Source: a bacterium A37T11
GTDB taxonomy: Bacteria; Bacteroidota; Bacteroidia; Sphingobacteriales; Sphingobacteriaceae
Assembly (NCBI GenBank): GCA_900109895.1
Contig: FOBR01000026.1
Location: 1 to 64,000 of the forward strand
Reading direction: 5' to 3'
Length of the DNA stretch: 64,000 bases
A model generated the notes under the pieces. It was not told where the DNA came from. It saw nothing but the letters and a program-made list of their open reading frames with translations, and ran no database searches. Shown in pieces: positions 18,261-25,443 of this stretch. Every line of letters begins with the position of its first letter. The stretch's first letter is position 1. A program made the position numbers and the translations under genes.

Positions 18261-19433
18261 TTAATCAATGTATAGTCTTCTTCCTTCTAAATGAAAGCGA
18301 ATACCTGATATTTTCAACAATTCTAATACGGTCCTCAAACTTGCATTTCTAGGCATATCGCCGGTAAATGTTTCTTTGGGGATAGGGCTTTTGTAAGTAA
18401 CTTCAATATCATACCATCGTATAAGCTGTTGCATCATATCTTCCAAAGTGGTATTTTTAAAGTAAAAGTCGCCGGATTTCCATGCTATGGCGGTGTTAAT
18501 GTCTATGGCTTTAACTTCGATTTCTCCGTTATGATTAATGACTTGTTGGCCAGGAATTAAGCGTTTAATGATTGATTGGTTTTTTGGTTTATTTTCATCA
18601 TAGGCTGACACCTGTACAACTCCGGTGATGAGGGTGGTTTTGACAGAGGGATCTTCTGCATAGGCAGAAATATTAAAAGATGTGCCCAAGACATCCACCA
18701 CTTGCCTCCTACTCTTCACTTTGAAAGGTTTGTCTTTTACCTGAGCTACGTCAAAGAAAGCTTCACCGGAAATTTCAACTTCTCTGCTATTTCCACTGAA
18801 GCGGGATGGGTACTTAAGGGTGGAGGCGGCGTTAAGCCATACCTTAGTGCCGTCTGAAAGGGTGACTTGGTATTGGCCGCCCTTAGGAGTGGTTAATGAT
18901 AGTAAAGAATTGGGCAGTCCGCGCGGGGATTTCACTCTTCCTTCACTCAGGAAGACGCCGGTGACGGAACCTCCACTTTGGTATTTTATGTCTTCATTAA
19001 TTACTATAATTCCGCTTTGGGCTGAATCCAGAAGTACCTTCTTACCATCAGCTAACGTTAAGGTGGCTTGATTATAACCCGGTAAGATGTCTGACTGTGC
19101 AGTTCTTCCGCCTTTGGATTTATCCGAGCTTTGTGAATATCCTGACCTGTTGTGACTGATGGTAAAGTATAGTGCTGAGGCTAAGGTTAATAGAAGTATC
19201 GCGGCGGCGGCAATGCGAATATAGTTTTGTAGTGTGCGTATTTTTTTAGTGCTATTACGGCGAAGACTGGTATATACACGCTTGCGCTGCTGTTCTAATG
19301 CAGCTTTGTCGATTTCCCCGGCATTTTCCCCATAGGTGGCTGTATACGCTTTTTCTATAAGCGCCATTTCTTCCGGGGTACAGCTACCTGCCAGGTATTT
19401 ATCGATCAGCTTGTCTACTTCGTCCTTTGTCAT
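18261..19433 (-). CDS. FecR family anti-sigma factor (locus 2)
   Basis: 390-residue inner-membrane anti-sigma factor. Cytoplasmic sigma-binding region with LIDKYLAGSCTPEEMALIEK, membrane helix about 70-90, periplasmic FecR domain with TTPKGGQYQVTLSDGTKVWL and ASTLKYPSRFSGNSREVEISG, and a C-terminal TTLEDMMQQLIRWYDIEVTY domain that meets the STN domain of SusC. The linker before the FecR domain (GVFLSEGRVKSPRGL) is encoded by a palindrome (18936-18955) at the same relative place as the insert in the locus 1 FecR. It is followed by susC and preceded by fecI with a 56-bp gap. Confidence 0.93.
   Translation of the reverse strand: MTKDEVDKLIDKYLAGSCTPEEMALIEKAYTATYGENAGEIDKAALEQQRKRVYTSLRRNSTKKIRTLQNYIRIAAAAILLLTLASALYFTISHNRSGYSQSSDKSKGGRTAQSDILPGYNQATLTLADGKKVLLDSAQSGIIVINEDIKYQSGGSVTGVFLSEGRVKSPRGLPNSLLSLTTPKGGQYQVTLSDGTKVWLNAASTLKYPSRFSGNSREVEISGEAFFDVAQVKDKPFKVKSRRQVVDVLGTSFNISAYAEDPSVKTTLITGVVQVSAYDENKPKNQSIIKRLIPGQQVINHNGEIEVKAIDINTAIAWKSGDFYFKNTTLEDMMQQLIRWYDIEVTYKSPIPKETFTGDMPRNASLRTVLELLKISGIRFHLEGRRLYID
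18936..18955 (-). repeat. Palindrome inside fecR of locus 2
   Basis: Perfect 7-bp arms TCTTCCT (18936-18942) and AGGAAGA (18949-18955) with loop TCACTC. It is translated in frame within the same variable linker that holds the palindromic element in the other fecR, but its sequence is different. Confidence 0.45.
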
Positions 19434-19489
19434 CTTCCTGCCCTTTTGGGGTTTTTTCAGATGTATGGGACTTTGTGGCGGTTAAAAGT

Positions 19490-20092
19490 CTAGATGAAAA
19501 AATGAAATAATAACAAAACACTGATTTCTAGAAAGAAAAAATTCATTTGAGTTAGCTTTTCTTTTAATATTCGCAGGGCGTTGGCTACTTGGTTCTTAAC
19601 GGTGCTCTCTGTAATACCGAGTAATGCGGCTATCTCGTGGTTGGTATAATGCTGCTTATTCTTTAGTTCAAACACTTCGCGCATGCGTGGGGGGAGCCTG
19701 CTGATCTCTGATTCTATGATCTGATTGAGTTCGCGTTCGCGGGTCAGGTCGTCTGTCATAGGCAGCTTTTGGTCTGCAAATTGGATGACATGCTCCCGGA
19801 AGCGGTCTGCTACCTGGCTGCGACGGATGACCTTAAGTACGGCATGCCGTGTGCTGCTATATAAATAGGCTGAAAGGGAGCTTTGGATATGGATGGCCTC
19901 TCGGTGCTCCCAAAGATATGCGAACACATCCTGCACTACGTCTCCGGCTAATGCGCTATCTCTTAGAATTTGCATGGCGTGCCGATACATCAACTCAAAG
20001 TAGCTTTCATAAATAATAGTAAATACCTGCTCATCGCCTTGTGTGAGGAGGTCGATCAGTTGGGAATCGGTATATTTACGATAGTCTGCCAT
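19490..20092 (-). CDS. ECF RNA polymerase sigma-70 factor, FecI-like (locus 2)
   Basis: 200-residue ECF sigma factor. Region 2 contains FTIIYESYFELMYRHAMQIL and AGDVVQDVFAYLWEHRE. Region 4 contains LPPRMREVFELKNKQHYTNHEIAALL and the helix ITESTVKNQVANALRILKEKL, each split by a short turn. It should direct transcription of locus 2 when released by the adjacent FecR. It starts 98 bp from the end of maa on the same strand and has its own TAGCTTTG -7 box. It is a distant paralogue of the factor at 8046, so the two loci are probably controlled separately. Confidence 0.93.
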   Translation of the reverse strand: MADYRKYTDSQLIDLLTQGDEQVFTIIYESYFELMYRHAMQILRDSALAGDVVQDVFAYLWEHREAIHIQSSLSAYLYSSTRHAVLKVIRRSQVADRFREHVIQFADQKLPMTDDLTRERELNQIIESEISRLPPRMREVFELKNKQHYTNHEIAALLGITESTVKNQVANALRILKEKLTQMNFFFLEISVLLLFHFFI

Positions 20093-20110
20093 GGTTTATT
20101 TGGTATGGGA

Positions 20111-20118
20111 CAAAGCTA
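20111..20118 (-). promoter_or_regulatory. -7 box of the fecI promoter (locus 2)
   Basis: TAGCTTTG on the minus strand, matching TAnnTTTG, 18 bp upstream of the fecI start. No clear -33 TTG at the usual spacing. Confidence 0.45.
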
Positions 20119-20189
20119 TAGAAAAATTATTGCATGTAGATGTGCATGAAAATTTATTTTCTATAATTGAGGAGTATTATAGAGCCATC

Positions 20190-20789
20190 CTAAAACTTCA
20201 GCTTTCTAAAGTAGTACTGCCGGTCGTCTTCAGTTATGTCCCGCATCACACGGCATGGGTTTCCTACAGCAACTACATTTGCCGGGATATCCCGGGTGAC
20301 TACACTGCCTGATCCGATTACGCTGTTATCACCAATTGTGACACCCGGATTTATCACCACATTCCCCCCGATCCACACCCGATGGCCGATGGTTATGGGA
20401 AACGCATATTCATATTGTTTTGTTCGTGGCTCATGATGGATGGGATGGCCTGCGGTAAAAAGGCTCACATTGGGTGCAAATAGCACATCGTTTCCAATGG
20501 TAACTGCGGCGCAGTCCAGTATGGTACAATTATAATTGCTAAAAAAATTTTCACCGATTACAATGTTATAACCATAATCACAACGAAACGGGGGTTCCAG
20601 AAAAAAACGTTTACCCGTGCCACCCAACAAGTCCTTGATTATCTTTTCCCGTTCTTTTACTTTATCGGGTGGCAACGCATTAAATTCATGCAGCAGGTTT
20701 TTGGCATACTGCCGTTCAGCAGACAATTCCTTTCCAAATGCGCTATAAGGCTCACCTTGCAGCATTTTTTCTTTTTCTGTTTTCTTCAT
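20190..20789 (-). CDS. maa: Maltose O-acetyltransferase-like hexapeptide acetyltransferase
   Basis: 199-residue sugar O-acetyltransferase. The N-terminal Mac helical domain (about 1-60, KMLQGEPYSAFGKEL...ERQYAKNLLHEFN) is followed by left-handed beta-helix hexapeptide repeats (IGENFFSNYNCTILD, ITIGHRVWIGGNVVINPGVT, IGDNSVIGSGSVVTRDIP). The catalytic His is in LFTAGHPIH. It transfers acetyl from acetyl-CoA to a sugar hydroxyl in the cytosol. Its last 102 bp are duplicated at 8791-8892. The gene is complete and of normal length. Confidence 0.92.
   Translation of the reverse strand: MKKTEKEKMLQGEPYSAFGKELSAERQYAKNLLHEFNALPPDKVKEREKIIKDLLGGTGKRFFLEPPFRCDYGYNIVIGENFFSNYNCTILDCAAVTIGNDVLFAPNVSLFTAGHPIHHEPRTKQYEYAFPITIGHRVWIGGNVVINPGVTIGDNSVIGSGSVVTRDIPANVVAVGNPCRVMRDITEDDRQYYFRKLKF
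20192..20293 (-). repeat. Direct-repeat copy B, 3' end of maa
   Basis: The intact partner of 8791-8892, same orientation, 98 of 102 positions equal. Together the two copies bracket about 11.3 kb containing the truncated lipoprotein gene and all of locus 2. Confidence 0.9.
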
Positions 20790-20855
20790 TTGGCCCCTAA
20801 AATACGTATATATAACCCGCTAGTGCGGCGTTTTATCAAGATTTTTAAATAATTT

Positions 20856-20884
20856 TTGTGAACATCGGTTAATTGCTATATTTG
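20856..20884 (+). promoter_or_regulatory. Promoter of tRNA-Ser
   Basis: TTG at 20856-20858, an 18-bp spacer, and TATATTTG at 20877-20884, 25 bp before the mature tRNA 5' end. Confidence 0.65.
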
Positions 20885-20909
20885 CAGCCCGATCGATCGG
20901 AATGTATTT

Positions 20910-20999
20910 GGTGAGGTGCCTGAGTGGCCGAAAGGAACAGTTTGCTAAACTGTCGTACTGGAAACGGTACCGAGGGTTCGAATCCCTCCCTCACCGCCA
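20910..20999 (+). tRNA. tRNA-Ser (anticodon GCU)
   Basis: Class II tRNA. The acceptor stem GGTGAGG (20910-20916) pairs with CCTCACC (20989-20995), followed by G and an encoded CCA (20997-20999). Anticodon arm ACAGT-TTGCTAA-ACTGT gives anticodon GCU, reading AGC/AGU. A long variable arm GTACTGGAAACGGTAC is present, as expected for serine. The T arm contains GGTTCGAATCC. Confidence 0.97.
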
Positions 21000-21013
21000 A
21001 CTCTAATTGGAAG

Positions 21014-21036
21014 CCCAGGCTATCGCCTGGGTTTTT
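21014..21036 (+). terminator. Intrinsic terminator of tRNA-Ser
   Basis: CCCAGGC-TATC-GCCTGGG followed by TTTTT, starting 15 bp after the tRNA CCA end. Confidence 0.85.
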
Positions 21037-21096
21037 CTGTTATAGGGCAGCCTCTAAGTGAGGAACGAACTTAAGGGCTGCCCTATAACAGAAAAA
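21032..21096. repeat. 21-bp perfect inverted repeat
   Basis: Arms 21032-21052 and 21076-21096 are perfectly complementary over 21 bp, with a 23-nt loop that itself pairs partly (AAGT/ACTT). The left arm starts with the T-run of the tRNA terminator and the right arm ends in AAAAA, so the T/A ends are part of the stem and do not form a U-tail on either strand. Confidence 0.85.
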
Positions 21097-21098
21097 CT

Positions 21099-21136
21099 AT
21101 TCCGCGCAGCGGAATGAGCTTCAGTTAAGTTGAAGC
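21099..21136. repeat. Two further small hairpins in the tRNA-pgpH gap
   Basis: ATTCCGC-GCA-GCGGAAT (21099-21115) and GCTTCA/TGAAGC (21118-21123 and 21131-21136). Together with the 21-bp inverted repeat they form a REP-like cluster. Confidence 0.6.
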
Positions 21137-21179
21137 CTCCCCCTTTGGGATCACCGAGCGCAGATTAAGATACCCACCT

Positions 21180-23252
21180 TTAACCTATTTTTTCAGTAGA
21201 CACCGTTTTAGCCGTTTTATCATAATCGATCCGCACATGATAAATACTCATGAGCATGTTTTTAAATATTTCCCGGATAACCTCTATATCACGAAGGGTG
21301 ATGTTGCTGTTCTTTAGTTGGTGCTGGGCAAGTTTGTAGTCAATAATTTTATCCACCAAATTATTAATGCTGACGGCATCGGGTTCTTTAATGCTCCGGG
21401 AGGCGGCTTCGACCGAATCTGCCAGCATAAGAACTGCCGTTTCGCGCGAATAGGGAATGGGGCCGGGATACCGGAAGACGTCTTCGTCGACAAATTTCTC
21501 GGGGAAGGTCTTGATATATGACTGATAAAAGTAGTCAACCCGGGTGGTTCCGTGATGTGTGCGTATAAAATCAATAACGGGTTCGGGCAATTGTGCCTTC
21601 CGGGCCATTTCGACGCCTTTGCTGACGTGCATGATAATGATCTGCGCACTTTGCTCAAAGGTTAGCCCATCATGCGGGTTATAACCCTTGGTTTGGTTTT
21701 CAATAAAATATTGCGGATTGGAAATCTTACCGATATCATGATAAAGAGCGCCGGCACGTACTAACAGCGCGTTGCCCCCTATTTTATAGATGGCGGCTTC
21801 AGCCAAGTTGGCTACCTGCAGGGAATGCTGGAAGGTGCCGGGTGCTTTAAAGGATAATTCGCGAAGCAGCTTGGAGTTGGTATTGGTAAGTTCCATGAGC
21901 GTAACATCTGAGATGAGGCCAAACAGCCGCTCGAAACCATAAATAAGTGGATATGCCAGCAGTGTGAGCAGCACGCTGATAATAAAAGGTACAAAATTAC
22001 CCCAGTTTATGTCTGTAATGGACCCGTCTTTAATGAGGGCCATCCCTAAAAAGCTCACGAAGTAGGTAACGAGGATGATGGCTGACGACATTAAAAACTG
22101 TTCCCGCTTGACGAGGGTTTTAATACTATAGATAGATACCATGCCTGCCGTGACCTGCAAAAAGGAAAATTCAAAGCTATTAGGCACGAAAAAGGCGCCA
22201 ACCAATACCATTAGCAAATGTATATTTAGTGCCAGGCGGGTGTCAAAGAGGATGCGCATAATAATAGGCACTATACAAAAGGGCAAATAATAAATGCTGG
22301 GCAGACGAATTTTGATGCCCCACGACAATACGACCAGCATACTTGTAATTACAAAGAGAATTAGAAGCAATAGGCGGTTGTTCTCAAAAATATCCCGTCT
22401 GAACAGGTATAAAAATACCATGAGCAGTGTAACAACCAGCGCTACGATAAGAAATTGCCCAAATACAACCACCAGGCGATTACCGCCGATGCGTGCTTCC
22501 TCTTCATACACTTTGCGCAATGATTCCAGCTTTTGGTAAGTGTCTTTATTGACGGTGGTACCGGTGGCGATGATCAGCTCTCCTTTTTGTACCATGCCCC
22601 GTGTAGTGGAAATACTGCTGAGCGCATCGGCTTCCAATTTATTTGTCAACTGTTCATTAAATACGTAATTGGCCATCACGTAATCTTTCAGCAGGTTTTT
22701 GAGCCATTCCTTTTCTTTGATCACGCTACGCTTATCCACCTCATCGCTGATATATTGCTGCGCAGTTTCCACGGTGAATACGTCGGCGGTGTTTAAACTG
22801 GTAACCAGATTATCTGTAACGAGTGAAAAATTGTAATTGGGACCTGTGATCTGGAATTTTTTGGTGAGGGAGATAATCCCTTCGTCATATATGTGCTGCA
22901 ATAGTTGGCTGCCTATTGATTGGTAGGTTTCCAGATCCTTTTCATCAAAATTTGTATTCTTCCATTTGGCGCCCAATTCATCCTGAAAACGTGCCACTTG
23001 CTGTTTACCGGCTTGCACATGGTTGTCATAGATGGGATAGACCGATTTAAGCACCTGCTCCCGGTCATCTTCGATTTCATCCTGCGTTTTCAGGATGGCA
23101 AAATTGTAGGGTGAAACCAGATCCTCGTGCATCCAGACCATTCCTTTTTCATATTCATACCTAAAGCGGGCTTGTTTAGGCAAAAATAGTGTAATAAGGG
23201 ATACACAGGCGATCATCATACCATATTTGGATATCAATGGATATTTACCCAT
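21180..23252 (-). CDS. pgpH: 7TM-HD family membrane phosphodiesterase, PgpH-like
   Basis: About 690 residues from ATG 23252; a GTG at 23288 would add 12. Order: one membrane helix near the N-terminus; a large extracytoplasmic 7TMR-HDED domain; seven membrane helices about 270-460; and a cytoplasmic HD domain with the metal motif AGALYHDIGKI, HGTTRVDYFY and MLADSVEAASRS. Family members (Listeria PgpH) hydrolyse cyclic di-AMP; that substrate is transferred from the family and not proven here. It is transcribed away from the thiolase gene, with a TACGTTTG box at 23305-23312. Confidence 0.88.
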   Translation of the reverse strand: MGKYPLISKYGMMIACVSLITLFLPKQARFRYEYEKGMVWMHEDLVSPYNFAILKTQDEIEDDREQVLKSVYPIYDNHVQAGKQQVARFQDELGAKWKNTNFDEKDLETYQSIGSQLLQHIYDEGIISLTKKFQITGPNYNFSLVTDNLVTSLNTADVFTVETAQQYISDEVDKRSVIKEKEWLKNLLKDYVMANYVFNEQLTNKLEADALSSISTTRGMVQKGELIIATGTTVNKDTYQKLESLRKVYEEEARIGGNRLVVVFGQFLIVALVVTLLMVFLYLFRRDIFENNRLLLLILFVITSMLVVLSWGIKIRLPSIYYLPFCIVPIIMRILFDTRLALNIHLLMVLVGAFFVPNSFEFSFLQVTAGMVSIYSIKTLVKREQFLMSSAIILVTYFVSFLGMALIKDGSITDINWGNFVPFIISVLLTLLAYPLIYGFERLFGLISDVTLMELTNTNSKLLRELSFKAPGTFQHSLQVANLAEAAIYKIGGNALLVRAGALYHDIGKISNPQYFIENQTKGYNPHDGLTFEQSAQIIIMHVSKGVEMARKAQLPEPVIDFIRTHHGTTRVDYFYQSYIKTFPEKFVDEDVFRYPGPIPYSRETAVLMLADSVEAASRSIKEPDAVSINNLVDKIIDYKLAQHQLKNSNITLRDIEVIREIFKNMLMSIYHVRIDYDKTAKTVSTEKIG

Positions 23253-23304
23253 TATGCCTGAAGATAGTGTTTTTGTTGTGCGTACCACAGGAATATTTTT
23301 TTAT

Positions 23305-23312
23305 CAAACGTA
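23305..23312 (-). promoter_or_regulatory. -7 box upstream of the 7TM-HD gene
   Basis: TACGTTTG read on the minus strand, 52 bp before ATG 23252. Confidence 0.45.
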
Positions 23313-23357
23313 CTAAAAATTCTTAACTTGCGGCCATAACCGATTGTTTTTATTCGA

Positions 23358-24536
23358 ATGAAAGATGTTTTTATAGTAGCCGCAGCCCGTACACCGATCG
23401 GAAGTTTTGGAGGATCATTGGCTGGCCTTTCAGCAACCCAGCTTGGGGCGCAATTGGTCAAAGAATTGATCATTCGCACTGGGATTGACCCGGTACAGGT
23501 TGATGAGGTGTATGCTGGCAATGTATTGTCGGCCAATTTAGGGCAAGCGCCGGCCACGCAACTGGCCAAGTTTGCTGGTTTGCCCGACAGGTCGGCCACA
23601 ACGGTAAATAAAGTGTGTGCCTCGGGGATGAAAGCGGTGATGCTGGCTTCCCAAAGTATTGAATTGGGCATAAACGGGCTGGTACTGGCCGGAGGCACTG
23701 AAAGCATGAGCAACGTGCCTTACTATCTGGACAAGGCCCGCACCGGATACCGACTTGGACATGGCCAGTTAACAGATGGCCTCATAAAGGATGGTTTGTG
23801 GGATGTGTACAATGATTTTCATATGGGGTCGGCTGCTGAGCTTTGTGCTGTGGAATGCGGGATAAGCCGGGAAGCGCAGGATGCTTTTGCCATAGAATCC
23901 TATAAGCGGGCTCAAGCTGCGCAAGCTGCTGGGAAGTTTACTGATGAGATCATCCCGGTTGAAATAACGGGCCGTAAAGGCGACGTGCAGCGCATAGATG
24001 CCGATGAGGAGGTAAACGCGGTCGATTTTAATAAAATTCCCGGCTTAAGGCCAGTATTTAAAAAGGATGGTACGGTAACAGCTGCCAATGCGTCATCTTT
24101 GAATGACGGGGCGGCGGCCCTGATATTGGTGAGCAAGGAAAAACTGGAAGAGTTACGGCTGAAGCCGATAGCCCGGATACGGGGCTATGCAGATGCCCAA
24201 CAAGCACCAGAATGGTTTACGACCACACCTTCAAAAGCCATCCCGCGGGCACTATTGCATGCCGGGGTGAGTTCCGGGGAAGTAAATTTTTACGAGATCA
24301 ACGAGGCTTTTTCGGTAGTTTCACTGGCAAACAACCAATTGCTGGACCTGGACCCTGCCAGGGTAAATGTAAATGGAGGTGCGGTTGCGTTGGGTCATCC
24401 GTTGGGAGCATCCGGTGCCCGAATTATAGTGACGCTGCTATCGGTTATTCGTCAGAATAACGGACGTATTGGTGTAGCGGGCATTTGTAACGGCGGTGGC
24501 GGGGCTAGTGCTGTGGTGGTGGAGTTGGTTAATTAG
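23358..24536 (+). CDS. Acetyl-CoA acetyltransferase / thiolase
   Basis: 392-residue type II thiolase. It has the N-terminal DVFIVAAARTPIGSFGGSL, the acyl-enzyme Cys about 87 in VNKVCASGMKA, the NEAFSV loop, the active-site His in GGAVALGHPLGASGAR, and the second catalytic Cys in ICNGGGGAS. All catalytic residues are present. It condenses two acetyl-CoA or cleaves acetoacetyl-CoA in the cytosol. The start is followed by the canonical N-terminus, so it is secure. It stands alone between the divergent PgpH-like gene and an unknown secreted protein, so its pathway cannot be read from neighbours. Confidence 0.95.
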   Translation: MKDVFIVAAARTPIGSFGGSLAGLSATQLGAQLVKELIIRTGIDPVQVDEVYAGNVLSANLGQAPATQLAKFAGLPDRSATTVNKVCASGMKAVMLASQSIELGINGLVLAGGTESMSNVPYYLDKARTGYRLGHGQLTDGLIKDGLWDVYNDFHMGSAAELCAVECGISREAQDAFAIESYKRAQAAQAAGKFTDEIIPVEITGRKGDVQRIDADEEVNAVDFNKIPGLRPVFKKDGTVTAANASSLNDGAAALILVSKEKLEELRLKPIARIRGYADAQQAPEWFTTTPSKAIPRALLHAGVSSGEVNFYEINEAFSVVSLANNQLLDLDPARVNVNGGAVALGHPLGASGARIIVTLLSVIRQNNGRIGVAGICNGGGGASAVVVELVN

Positions 24537-24575
24537 ATTTTTTGGTTTATTAGTTAATTAGGATAATGTTGGGAC

Positions 24576-25376
24576 ATGTTTTTTAAATTTTTCTGGTTGT
24601 TGCTGTTTCCGATAGGGCTTTTTGCCCAGGATCTAAATACCTTAAAAAAGTTGGGATACCAGATGTACAATGAGCCGGGTGAACCGGAGCGTATGCAGGC
24701 AAATTATGCGTTTATCCCGGCCTTGGTGAATTTGCTGAAATCACCGCGTTCTTTTGACCATCCGCTCGATTCACTGAAAATGATCTCCATACAGTACCCT
24801 CCAGATCGTTCGTTTAGGATTTTTTCTTGGTTTATTCAGTTGGCAGATGGTTCTTACCGGTATTTTGGAGCTATACAACGCAACACCAAAGATGGCTCAC
24901 TTAATTTGTTTCCGCTGGTAGACCAGTCATCAGCCATTTCTGATCCGCAATTAGCGGTGCTAAATTCTGAGAAATGGCTGGGTGCGCAATATTATCGCGT
25001 CGTGGAATTGGACAAAACCAAGGGGATATATATATTGTTGGGCTGGAAGGGCAAAAATTTAAAAACAACGCAAAAAGTGCTGGAGATTTTGCAATTCAAG
25101 AATAATGAACCTTTATTGGGTGCTACCGTTTTTAACGCTAAAGGTCTGGAAGCTTTTACGCGAATAATTTATGAATACAGCAAACAGGCAGCTATGTATA
25201 TGGAATATGATGCAGCCTCCAATCGCATTGTGGTTGATCATCTTGCTGCCTCTGAGGATAAGTATCAAGGTGATTTTGCCTTTTACGGCCCTGACATGTC
25301 GCAGGATGCCTGGATAATTCAGCAAGGTAAGCTACAATTGCAAGAGAATATTCCATTTAAAAAACCCGGGAAGTAA
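24576..25376 (+). CDS. Conserved secreted protein of unknown function
   Basis: 266 residues with a clear signal peptide (FFWLLLFPIGLFA, cleavage before QDLN). The mature part is soluble with mixed alpha/beta character, aromatic-rich (DRSFRIFSWFIQLADGSYRYFGAIQ) and with an Asp-rich DEGK-type region later. I know similar uncharacterised proteins from Bacteroidota but no domain with a known activity. It sits 39 bp after the thiolase on the same strand and before dipeptidyl peptidase IV, which has its own promoter. Confidence 0.75.
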   Translation: MFFKFFWLLLFPIGLFAQDLNTLKKLGYQMYNEPGEPERMQANYAFIPALVNLLKSPRSFDHPLDSLKMISIQYPPDRSFRIFSWFIQLADGSYRYFGAIQRNTKDGSLNLFPLVDQSSAISDPQLAVLNSEKWLGAQYYRVVELDKTKGIYILLGWKGKNLKTTQKVLEILQFKNNEPLLGATVFNAKGLEAFTRIIYEYSKQAAMYMEYDAASNRIVVDHLAASEDKYQGDFAFYGPDMSQDAWIIQQGKLQLQENIPFKKPGK

Positions 25377-25401
25377 AGCCCAACTTTTTCTAACTTTTAG
25401 C

Positions 25402-25409
25402 TAAGTTTG
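25402..25409 (+). promoter_or_regulatory. -7 box upstream of dipeptidyl peptidase IV
   Basis: TAAGTTTG, perfect match to TAnnTTTG, 34 bp before the start codon. Confidence 0.55.
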
Positions 25410-25443
25410 CAGAAAATTAACCTAAGACTTTAATTAATCATAT

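Noticed and set aside
20091-20312. Open frame on the plus strand over the maa 3' end
   Set aside because: It is antisense to the conserved end of maa; the similar frame at 8768 arises from the duplicated fragment.
21032-21096. Long inverted repeat as a second tRNA terminator
   Set aside because: On both strands the T-run precedes and the A-run follows the hairpin, so there is no U-tail.
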